Source: Dinghuibacter sp035492835 (lineage in GTDB: Bacteria; Bacteroidota; Bacteroidia; Chitinophagales; Chitinophagaceae). Taken from it: a stretch of 50,002 bases of DNA. The position numbers were made by a program, and so were the translations under genes. The notes under the pieces were generated by a model. The model ran no database searches. It had not been told where the DNA came from and worked only from the letters and a program-made list of their open reading frames with translations. Below, piece after piece: positions 6,951-14,268 of the stretch (position 1 is the first letter of the stretch; each line of letters begins with the position of its first letter). The stretch spans positions 1 to 50,002 of the forward strand of contig NZ_DATJIY010000158.1 in assembly GCF_035492835.1 (NCBI RefSeq). Direction: 5' to 3'.

Positions 6951-8668
6951 TGCGGCCGCACTCCTTTTGTGACGCCCGCTTCGTTTACGGCATCGACGGT
7001 GAAGTAATAAGGGGTCTCCGTGTTGAGCGCATGGATGTCCAGGCTATGCCCGTCGTATACCTGGTAATTTCCATACAGCCTGTCGGGTTTTATACCGTAG
7101 CGCACGATGTAGAATTGGGCGCCGTCCGTGGGTTCCCATTCGAGGTGCGCGTTGCGCCCGTCGCGGTTCACTGTCAGGTTACGCACCCGCGCGGGCGCCG
7201 GGCCGGCCACGTTGCCGAATACCCGAAGGTCGTACAGGGAAAAAAGACTGCCGGCCGGGTTGTGGAGGCTGGTGATGCGGATATAGCGGACCGGCGCGGG
7301 TGCCCCGAGTTGCGTATAGTCGTGCGGGGTATCGCGGTTGGTCCGCCGGCTGACGAGGGGCGCCCATTTTCGATGGTCCCTGGAACCTTCGATGATATAG
7401 GCGTAACCATCGCCGGGTTGTAAGACGTCTCCGCCGGCGAGGCTGTCGGCGTCGATACCCTGGTCGGCGAAATTGACTTGTATGGCGTTGACGGTGCAGG
7501 TCTTTTGGAGGTCGACCTCCACCCATTCGTTTGGCCGCGGCGTAGCGGCGGACCACCAGGTACGGATGTTTTCGTCAAAGGCGTTGCTTACCGCGAAGGT
7601 GTCGTTCAGCGTGGAGGAGGACGTGGCGGGCTTTTTATAGGACAGGAGCATCCACCGGGGGTGGTTGTCGCCTTCCGCGGCCCCCGGGCTGCCGCCGTTT
7701 GCCGGGGCGCCGTCGACCGGCGTATCGCGCCCGGGCGCCCATTGCGGATAGTCGCCCAGGTAGGTATCGACCATGAGTTGCCCGTCGGGCAGGACCGCCG
7801 CCGGGAACAGCACGAGCCGGCGCTCGAACATATGCCGTACCGAGATCGTACCGGTGGAGATGTGCCAGAAGTTCCCGGTCTTGTCGGCAAAGGTGGAGGA
7901 GTGGCCGGCGCCGGCGATGAAGCCGGTGGGTTTAAAGGAGAAGGGGCTATAAGGTTGGTAGACGAACGGACCTTCGGGGTGATCGGACACGTATACGCCA
8001 TCGGCGTAGGAGGCATACTGGGTGCCGGGGGCCGAATACTGCCAGTAGTAGCGGCCGTTGAGCTTATTCATCCAGCTGCCCTCGATCCAGGGGGCCCGGC
8101 CGGGGGCGCTGGGCTCGTTTTCCCAGCCATGATGGAGGGTATCGTAGGCGATCACGTTCCGGAATTCACCGAGGGGTTGCAGGGTTACGGGGTCCAGCCG
8201 GGTAACGCGCAGGGGCGTTTTGTCGGAGCACCCGTCGTAAAGGTAGACCTTGCCGTCCGTATCCTGGAAAAGCTCGGGGTCGGCGGCGCCTGGTTTGTAG
8301 GGGCCGATGGGCGTCCAGCGGCCGGCCACGGGGTCGGCGGTGGTGAAGGCGCCCTTGTTGCCGCTGCTCATATAGACGAGTCGCCCGTTCACCACCGTGA
8401 TCGAAGGCGCGTATTCGGACAGGGGTAAACCGGTCGGCAGCACCTGGTGCCAGTTCAACAGGTCGTCCGACCACCAATAGCCGATCTGCTTGCTGGCGAA
8501 AAGCCAGTATTTGTCCTGGTACAATACGATGACCGGGTCTGCGGCCTCGCGGCGGACAGGGCCCGGGGCCTGAAAATGGTACGGCAGGTTGAGGGGGTTG
8601 CAAAAGGTTTGGGCGGAGGCGTGCAGGGTGGCGCAGGTAGCGGCGGCGGCGCACAGTCGTCTGATCAT
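6947..8668 (-). CDS. Family 43 glycoside hydrolase with discoidin (F5/8C) and fibronectin III domains
   Basis: I start this gene at the ATG at 8668 (MIRRLCAAAATCATLHASAQ...), which gives a clean signal peptide and 573 residues; a longer open frame to 8953 would overlap the next gene and lacks homologous sequence. The five-bladed GH43 domain spans about residues 20-340. The three catalytic acids are recognisable: the base Asp in EAADPVIVLYQDKYWLFAS, the pKa-modulating Asp in GAADPELFQDTDGKVYLYDG, and the acid Glu in APWIEGSWMNKLNGRYYW. Residues about 370-505 look like an F5/8-type C carbohydrate-binding domain (WVEVDLQKTCTVNAIQVNFA ... VRYIRITSLHN), and the last ~65 resemble a fibronectin III domain (NAHLEWEPTDGAQFYIVRYG). 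GH43 enzymes act as beta-xylosidases, alpha-L-arabinofuranosidases or galactosidases; the exact specificity cannot be read here. The arabinose operon in the same window makes an arabinose-releasing role attractive but unproven. Confidence 0.85.
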   Translation of the reverse strand: MIRRLCAAAATCATLHASAQTFCNPLNLPYHFQAPGPVRREAADPVIVLYQDKYWLFASKQIGYWWSDDLLNWHQVLPTGLPLSEYAPSITVVNGRLVYMSSGNKGAFTTADPVAGRWTPIGPYKPGAADPELFQDTDGKVYLYDGCSDKTPLRVTRLDPVTLQPLGEFRNVIAYDTLHHGWENEPSAPGRAPWIEGSWMNKLNGRYYWQYSAPGTQYASYADGVYVSDHPEGPFVYQPYSPFSFKPTGFIAGAGHSSTFADKTGNFWHISTGTISVRHMFERRLVLFPAAVLPDGQLMVDTYLGDYPQWAPGRDTPVDGAPANGGSPGAAEGDNHPRWMLLSYKKPATSSSTLNDTFAVSNAFDENIRTWWSAATPRPNEWVEVDLQKTCTVNAIQVNFADQGIDADSLAGGDVLQPGDGYAYIIEGSRDHRKWAPLVSRRTNRDTPHDYTQLGAPAPVRYIRITSLHNPAGSLFSLYDLRVFGNVAGPAPARVRNLTVNRDGRNAHLEWEPTDGAQFYIVRYGIKPDRLYGNYQVYDGHSLDIHALNTETPYYFTVDAVNEAGVTKGVRPQ

Positions 8669-8709
8669 GTAGCGAAAGTAAGACAAGCCGTTCAAACACC
8701 GGCGGCGCG

Positions 8710-9219
8710 TCAATTGATCGCGCTCACCCAATACCGCCCGTGCGACTCGACGAACCAGATTTCGCCGGTACCCAGCATGGCGCCCTGCCCGTTGCGGAAG
8801 ATGCGGTCGAGGCGCTGGCGCAGGATCACGGCCTTGAGCGTGTGGGTGAAGAGGTGCGGGTAACGCTCGCGGAACCAGCCGGGGGAGCCGGCGGCACGGA
8901 GGGGATAGCGGATGTGGTCCGAAATGCTGTCGACCTGGTCCTTTTGGACCCATCCGCGGAAGGTCAGCAGGAAACGCTTGAAACCCACCGGGTCGTTGAA
9001 TCCGGCGCGGGCCCAGGAGGTGGGGCGGCTGCCGTCCTCGAAAAGGGTATCCGGGGCGTGTATCTGGGCCTCCAGGGAATCGACGTCCTGGGGAGCGGCC
9101 GCGCTGAGGGAGTCCTTACCACCGGGGACGACGTTGGAGCTGTCGTAAGGAAGCTTCTTTTTGTTGGCGGAATGACAAGCCAGGACCGCCAGGAGGAGCA
9201 AAAGACAAAGAGGCCGCAT
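8710..9219 (-). CDS. Putative lipoprotein of unknown function
   Basis: The product has 169 residues. The first 15 (MRPLCLLLLLAVLAC) form a lipoprotein signal peptide with the lipobox VLAC, so Cys15 would be lipidated. A low-complexity linker (KKKLPYDSSNVVPGG...) follows to about residue 60. The remaining domain has WARAGFNDPVGFKRFLLTFR, DSISDHIRYPL and a final GEIWFVESHGRYWVSAIN, a pattern seen in small NTF2-like or DUF-type periplasmic proteins that end in a short strand with tryptophan. I do not recognise a family with certainty. It lies 41 bases upstream of the GH43 gene on the same strand and could be co-transcribed with it. It is divergent from the terpene synthase gene. Confidence 0.7.
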   Translation of the reverse strand: MRPLCLLLLLAVLACHSANKKKLPYDSSNVVPGGKDSLSAAAPQDVDSLEAQIHAPDTLFEDGSRPTSWARAGFNDPVGFKRFLLTFRGWVQKDQVDSISDHIRYPLRAAGSPGWFRERYPHLFTHTLKAVILRQRLDRIFRNGQGAMLGTGEIWFVESHGRYWVSAIN

Positions 9220-9297
9220 AACACAAAGGTAACCGAACCGGGGGGAAAAACTCCGGAAATAGAAGCCGGCGCTGCCATAATATCGTTAGATTAATGT

Positions 9298-10266
9298 ATG
9301 GAAATCCGGATACCAACCCTCTCGGCGCCTTTTCGATCTGTCCTGAACCCCTACGTCCGCGAGGCGGACGAACGGGTGGCGCGGTGGGTGGGCGACGTAG
9401 GTTTTGCCACGCCGGAGGACTACCGCAGGTCCAAATTTACCTGGTTTGCGGCCCGGTGCTTCCCGGACGCCGATCTCCCGCAGCTGACCCTGGCCGCGGC
9501 TTTCAACGTATGGCTTTTTTTCCTGGATGATAGTTGCGATGGCGTGCCGCTGGGTCAGAAGTACGAACACGTGCGGGGGCTTTCCAGCGAGATTACGCTG
9601 GCGCTGGCGGGATATGTGCCGCGGGGCGGGGCCGGCGCTCGGGGCGATGGCGCGCAGCGCGACGAGCCGCTGGTGCGCGCGCTGGACGACCTCTGGAAGG
9701 ACATGAAGATGCTGGGCTCCCGCGACTGGGAGGCCCACTGCGCCGGCGCCCTACTCCGTTACCTGGACGCCTGTAAGCTCGAGGCCCGGTGGCTGGACGA
9801 GGACGCCTGGCCGACGGTGGCCGCCTATACGCAATACCGTCCTTACCTGGGCGCCGTCCACCTGGAACCGGCGCTTTCCGAAATCCTCTGCGGGCACGTC
9901 CTTCAGCCGCGCGAACGGGATCACCCGGTGGTGGCCGCCCTGCGGTTGTTGTGTTGCAACATCGTTTGCTGGTCGAACGACCTTTTTTCCCTGGATAAAG
10001 AGCTGGCCCGCGGCGACAAGGGGAACCTGGCGTTGGTCCTGGCGCACGAGCGTGGATATTCCCTGGCGGAGGCGGTCCGCGACGCCGCGTCCATCCACGA
10101 GGAGGACGTGCGACGGTTCGTGGGCCTCTCCCGCGGTATCGGGGCCGACATGTCGCCGGCGCTGGCCCACTATGTCCGTTCGCTCGAGCACATCATCGCG
10201 GCGAACATGGAATGGAGCCTCCATGACACCCAACGATACCGCTTCGTAATGGAGGGCGCCGCATAA
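9298..10266 (+). CDS. Class I terpene synthase (bacterial sesqui-/diterpene cyclase type)
   Basis: The protein has 322 residues, the usual size for a single-domain bacterial terpene cyclase. The aspartate-rich metal-binding motif DDSCD is at residues 77-81, preceded by the typical FNVWLFFLDD context. The NSE triad is NDLFSLDKE at 227-235 (Asn227, Ser231, Glu235). An arginine, Arg181 in YRPYLGA, lies exactly 46 residues upstream of the NSE asparagine, the place of the pyrophosphate sensor in this family, and a C-terminal RY pair is at 313-314. All residues needed to bind three Mg2+ and ionise a prenyl diphosphate are therefore present. Product and chain length cannot be predicted. A 25-residue glycine/arginine-rich loop at about 103-127 looks like an insertion. 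No prenyltransferase, P450 or other tailoring gene is nearby; it stands alone, divergent from the lipoprotein gene and convergent with the TolC gene. Confidence 0.92.
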   Translation: MEIRIPTLSAPFRSVLNPYVREADERVARWVGDVGFATPEDYRRSKFTWFAARCFPDADLPQLTLAAAFNVWLFFLDDSCDGVPLGQKYEHVRGLSSEITLALAGYVPRGGAGARGDGAQRDEPLVRALDDLWKDMKMLGSRDWEAHCAGALLRYLDACKLEARWLDEDAWPTVAAYTQYRPYLGAVHLEPALSEILCGHVLQPRERDHPVVAALRLLCCNIVCWSNDLFSLDKELARGDKGNLALVLAHERGYSLAEAVRDAASIHEEDVRRFVGLSRGIGADMSPALAHYVRSLEHIIAANMEWSLHDTQRYRFVMEGAA

Positions 10267-10306
10267 GCGGGGCGCGGGCACCGCGTAAAGAGCGGCGCCA
10301 AACGGT

Positions 10307-11767
10307 TTAGAGGGATAGTCTTCCCATGTAATAGTCCAGAATTTTTGTCTGAAGGATAAAATTGTACTTCGCGCCGATCAGGTTCACGGTCGCGGCGTCG
10401 AAGCTGTTCTTGGCCAGGACGAAGTCGTAGCTGGTGATGACGCCGGCGTCATAGCGGGCCTTGGCGACCTGGTAGGCGTTGCCGAAGTCGGCGACCTCGC
10501 GTTCGAGGGCCACGTAAGACTTGTAGGCGGCAGTCATGTTGATATAGTCGGTGGCGATGGACTGGCGCAGCTGGATGCGGGCGGTGGACTGGTTGAAGTG
10601 CGCCTGTTCCTCGGTGATACGGTTGTTGCGCAGGCGGTTCCTCGCGGAAAAGCCGTTCAGGATGGGGATCTGGAGCTGGAGACCGATATAGTAGTTGATG
10701 TTGTTCTTTAGCTGGTAGCCGTACTTGTAGGTGTAGGGGTTGTAGTTGTCCGAAGGGACGAACACGTTGTACTGGGTGCCCCCTACCGTAACATACTGGC
10801 TGGTCTCCTGCTGGGTGGTGCCGATAAGGGTCTGCCCCTGCGCCAGGTTGGAATAGTTGGTGGCCACGCCGCCTCCCAGGTAGAGACCGGGGAGCAGGGC
10901 CCCGCGGGCACCCTTCACGGCGTTGAGGGCGGCGCGCTCCTTCATGTCCACGGATTCGATCAGCGGCAGGTGCGTCACTGAATACGCGTACATCTCTTCA
11001 ATGCTGTACGGATACGGTTGCAGGTCGGAGGTATCGGCAAAAGGCACCAGCTGGATCGACGTCGAATACTGGATGTTCATATCGGTCGACAGCTTCATCT
11101 TTGCCGTCTCCAGGTTCTGGATGGCCGTAGCGACGGCGACGTCGTTCTGGCCGAGGGTACCTTTCAGGTTATAATAGTCGCCGGGGGGGATAGCGCCCTG
11201 GTCGAACTTGACCTGGTTGACGCGGACCTGTTCCCGGGTCGCGGAATCCTGGGAGATCGCCGCATTGAGCTGTTCCTTGCCGGAAAGCACGGCCAGGTAA
11301 TCCAGGATGATGGTGATGGTCAGGTTGTCCTTCCCTTGCTGGACATCCATACCCCCGGCCATATACGCTTCCCGGTTGGCCTTGAGGTAGTGGGTAAGGC
11401 TGGAGCCGTTCCAGAGCGCGATGCTCGCATTTACCTGGTAAGAACCGGTGAGCTGTTGCTGGGTTACCGGTTGGTTGGTATACGGGTTGATGCTACGGCC
11501 GTTGTAGTCCTGGTGATAGATACTCCCGCTGGCGCCGGGCAGTATATTCCCGATCGATCCCTGGTAAGCGACCCAGTCGCTCTTTTGTTGCAGGATAGTC
11601 GTCTTAAGCGTGATGTTATTCTTGATCGCGATGTCCACGCATTGTTTGAGGGTAAGGGTTTCACCATCCGTCCGCGCCGTCGTGTCCTGCGAATACGCGG
11701 CCCGCAGGAAGGAAAGAAAAACGAGGGGTACCAGGATGAAGCTCTTTACACAGTTCATAGTTATCAT
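10307..11767 (-). CDS. TolC-family outer-membrane efflux protein
   Basis: The protein has 486 residues; translation could also begin nine bases later at the ATG at 11758 (MNCVKSFILV...), which looks a cleaner signal peptide ending AAYSQ. The mature part starts with LTLKQCVDIAIKNNITLKTT, the typical first helix of outer-membrane efflux proteins, and the same fold repeats from about residue 255 (YAYSVTHLPLIESVDMKERA). Long coiled-coil helices (RIQLRQSIATDYINMTAAYK, REVADFGNAYQVAKARYDAG) and the closing LILQTKILDYYMG pattern agree with the TolC/OEP family. It should form the trimeric outer-membrane channel of the exporter whose adaptor, ATPase and permeases lie upstream. It is the last gene of that set, 66 bases after the final permease, and ends against the convergent terpene synthase gene. 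Confidence 0.92.
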   Translation of the reverse strand: MITMNCVKSFILVPLVFLSFLRAAYSQDTTARTDGETLTLKQCVDIAIKNNITLKTTILQQKSDWVAYQGSIGNILPGASGSIYHQDYNGRSINPYTNQPVTQQQLTGSYQVNASIALWNGSSLTHYLKANREAYMAGGMDVQQGKDNLTITIILDYLAVLSGKEQLNAAISQDSATREQVRVNQVKFDQGAIPPGDYYNLKGTLGQNDVAVATAIQNLETAKMKLSTDMNIQYSTSIQLVPFADTSDLQPYPYSIEEMYAYSVTHLPLIESVDMKERAALNAVKGARGALLPGLYLGGGVATNYSNLAQGQTLIGTTQQETSQYVTVGGTQYNVFVPSDNYNPYTYKYGYQLKNNINYYIGLQLQIPILNGFSARNRLRNNRITEEQAHFNQSTARIQLRQSIATDYINMTAAYKSYVALEREVADFGNAYQVAKARYDAGVITSYDFVLAKNSFDAATVNLIGAKYNFILQTKILDYYMGRLSL

Positions 11768-11833
11768 AATTATTATTCGAATACAAATTTTGGGGCGGCC
11801 ATCCGTGAGGCGGCCGACCGGTAGCCGGGGGCG

Positions 11834-14257
11834 CTATTCCGATCGTAAATTTTTCACCGGATTCGCCATCGCCGCGCGAATCGTCTGCACGCTGATCGTC
11901 ACGAAGGCGATGAGCAGCGCGACGACACCGGCGACGAGGAACACCCACCAGCGCACGGGGATACGGTAGGCGAAGCCTTCGAGCCAGCGGTGCATGGCGT
12001 ACCAGGCGACCGGGAAGGCGACCACCGAGGCGACGACGACGAGCTTCAGGAAGTCGATCGAGATCAGCCGTACGATACTGGCGGTACCGGCGCCCAGGAC
12101 CTTTCGGATGCCGATTTCCTTTACCCGTTGGGATATGGTGAAGGCAGACAGTCCGAGCAAACCCAGGCAAGCGATAAAGATAGCGATCCCCGCGAACAGG
12201 GAGAAGATCGCTCCCTGGCGGATTTCGGTTTTATAAATCTTGTCGAAGTTGGCGTCCAGGAAGTTGCTCTCGAACGCCTTCTGCGGCATGAAGCGGCGGA
12301 AGACTTCACCGATGTGGGCCAGCGCGCCGGGGACGTCCCTGCCCGTTACCCGGACGGTGACGTAGTTGTTGAAGTTGCTGTTTGGCCCCCAGATAAAGAT
12401 CACCGGGGATATTTGCTGGTGGAGGGACTCGAAATAGAAGTCCCGCATCACGCCGATCACCCGGCCTTCCTGGCTGCCGTATTTCATCTGGCGGCCGATG
12501 GCGTTTTCGGGGGTCCAGCCCATCACCCTGACCGCGGTCTCGTTAAGGATAAAACCCGCGGTATCGGTGGCGTAGGCCCTGGAGAAGTTCCGGCCGGCGC
12601 GCAGGGCGAGGCCGTAGGTGGGGACGAAGTTCTCATCCACCGCGACGTAGTGGAGGTCGACCTTTACGTTTTGGGTCTTCCCGTTCTCGACGTACTGGGT
12701 GCCCATTTCGTCGAGGAGCCGGCCCGTGGGTATCCGGGAGGAACGGGTTACGTCCTTGACGCGGCCGTCGTCCATCAGCTGGGTGCGGAAGGCGTCGAAG
12801 GAGGTCGACAGCTCGCTCTCATACCGGAAAAGGACGAGGTGGTCCTTTTCGTAGCCCAGCGGTGTATCGACCATATAGCGGATCTGCTGGTACACGATCC
12901 AGGTGCAGATGATCAGGACGACGGATATCGAGAACTGGAAGACAACCAGTACGCGGCGGAGCGACAGGTCGGAGGTATTCGCCTTGAAAAGGCCTTTCAA
13001 AACGCTCACCGGTTTATAACCGGACAGTACGAGCGCCGGGTACAAACCGGACAACAGGCCGACGGCAAACGGAAGTAAGAACAACGCACACAAGACCGAA
13101 GGGTGCAACAGCGTCTGCATGGACAGTTGCCGCCCCGCCAGGGCGCCCATATAGGGCAACAGGATCCCGGTCAGCAGCACCGCCAGTGACATCCCCATCC
13201 ACGTAATCAGCACCGACTCCGCCAGGAACTGGAGGATCAGCTCTCCCCTACCCGCCCCAACGGTCTTGCGGATACCGATTTCGCGGGCCCGGAGGGCCGA
13301 GCGGGCGGTGGACAGGTTCATATAGTTGATACACGCGATGAGCAGGATGAACAGCGCGATGGCGGCGAAGATGTAGACCTTGACGATGTCCCCGTTCTCT
13401 TCCACCTCGAAGTCCAGGTGGGAGCGGAGGTGGATGTCGGTGAGCTTTTGCAGGTGGAGCGATGAGGCCTTGGAGGGCTTCATGGGCGAGCCATAGGTGG
13501 GCGCGTGCTGGTCCATAAAGGCAGGCAGCTTTGCTTCCAGCGACGCCGCTGGATACCCGTAAGGCAACAGGATGTACGTAAGAACAGAATTATCGCCCCA
13601 GTTGGTTCGGAGCAGGTCTGCGCCGTAAATGGTGGTATCCCGCAGCGACGGGAACGACAGGAGCATCTCCGGGTGGAAGTGGGCGTTCCGGGGAAGGGCT
13701 TTATAGACGCCCGCGACCTTGAAATCGACCTGGTTGTTGTAGCGGATCACCTTGCCCACGGGCTCGTCGCTCCCAAAATATTTGTGCGCCTCGTCCTCGG
13801 TGAGGAGCACATTGTAGGGCTCCGCCAGCGCCGTGGACGGGTCGCCGCCGGACACCATGGCCAGGTCGAACACTTTGGGGAAAGCCGCGTCGACAAAAGC
13901 AGAGGCGGGCTCGTTGAATTTTTTATCGCCATACCGGAAACCCAGCGTTCCAAACGGGTAGACCTGGGTCTCCTGCTGGATGTCGGGGAAGTCGTTCTTG
14001 AGCAGCGGACCGACGGGCGGGGCCACCGTCCCGAGCCGCAGGGAGGGGTTCCCATCGGGCCCGTTAAAGTATCGCGCCACGCGGTAGATGCGGTCGGCGT
14101 TGCGGTTATAGCGGTCGTAGCTGGTCTCGTGCAGGATGTATATCAGGATCAGCAGGCAACAGGTGAGCCCGATCGCCAGGCCGGACAAATTGATGAACGA
14201 AGTCAGGGAGTGTCTCCTGAGGTTTCGCACCGCCATCTTGAAATAGTTCCTGATCAT
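11834..14257 (-). CDS. ABC transporter permease, two MacB-PCD/FtsX domains (copy 1, promoter-distal)
   Basis: This 807-residue permease has the double-FtsX plan. TM1 is at about 21-42 and a MacB-type periplasmic core domain runs to about 290. TM segments resume at about 294, with the conserved ACINYMNLSTARSALRAREI just after, leading to GIRKTVGAG near 327-336. A second periplasmic domain spans about 430-680. The second FtsX block has CLGLLGLSAFTISQRVKEIG near 697-716, followed by IRKVLGAG, and the tail ends PVKNLRSE. Such proteins are the mechanotransmission-type (type VII) permeases that work with a separate ATPase. This copy is 11 bases downstream of the next permease and is followed by the TolC gene. 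It is homologous to, but clearly diverged from, the other four copies. Confidence 0.93.
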   Translation of the reverse strand: MIRNYFKMAVRNLRRHSLTSFINLSGLAIGLTCCLLILIYILHETSYDRYNRNADRIYRVARYFNGPDGNPSLRLGTVAPPVGPLLKNDFPDIQQETQVYPFGTLGFRYGDKKFNEPASAFVDAAFPKVFDLAMVSGGDPSTALAEPYNVLLTEDEAHKYFGSDEPVGKVIRYNNQVDFKVAGVYKALPRNAHFHPEMLLSFPSLRDTTIYGADLLRTNWGDNSVLTYILLPYGYPAASLEAKLPAFMDQHAPTYGSPMKPSKASSLHLQKLTDIHLRSHLDFEVEENGDIVKVYIFAAIALFILLIACINYMNLSTARSALRAREIGIRKTVGAGRGELILQFLAESVLITWMGMSLAVLLTGILLPYMGALAGRQLSMQTLLHPSVLCALFLLPFAVGLLSGLYPALVLSGYKPVSVLKGLFKANTSDLSLRRVLVVFQFSISVVLIICTWIVYQQIRYMVDTPLGYEKDHLVLFRYESELSTSFDAFRTQLMDDGRVKDVTRSSRIPTGRLLDEMGTQYVENGKTQNVKVDLHYVAVDENFVPTYGLALRAGRNFSRAYATDTAGFILNETAVRVMGWTPENAIGRQMKYGSQEGRVIGVMRDFYFESLHQQISPVIFIWGPNSNFNNYVTVRVTGRDVPGALAHIGEVFRRFMPQKAFESNFLDANFDKIYKTEIRQGAIFSLFAGIAIFIACLGLLGLSAFTISQRVKEIGIRKVLGAGTASIVRLISIDFLKLVVVASVVAFPVAWYAMHRWLEGFAYRIPVRWWVFLVAGVVALLIAFVTISVQTIRAAMANPVKNLRSE

Positions 14258-14268
14258 AACAATGGTTT

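Noticed and set aside
8669..8953. N-terminal extension of the GH43 protein by 95 residues
   Set aside because: The added part is Arg/Pro/His-rich, lies within the lipoprotein gene in another frame, and would bury a clear signal peptide beginning at 8668.
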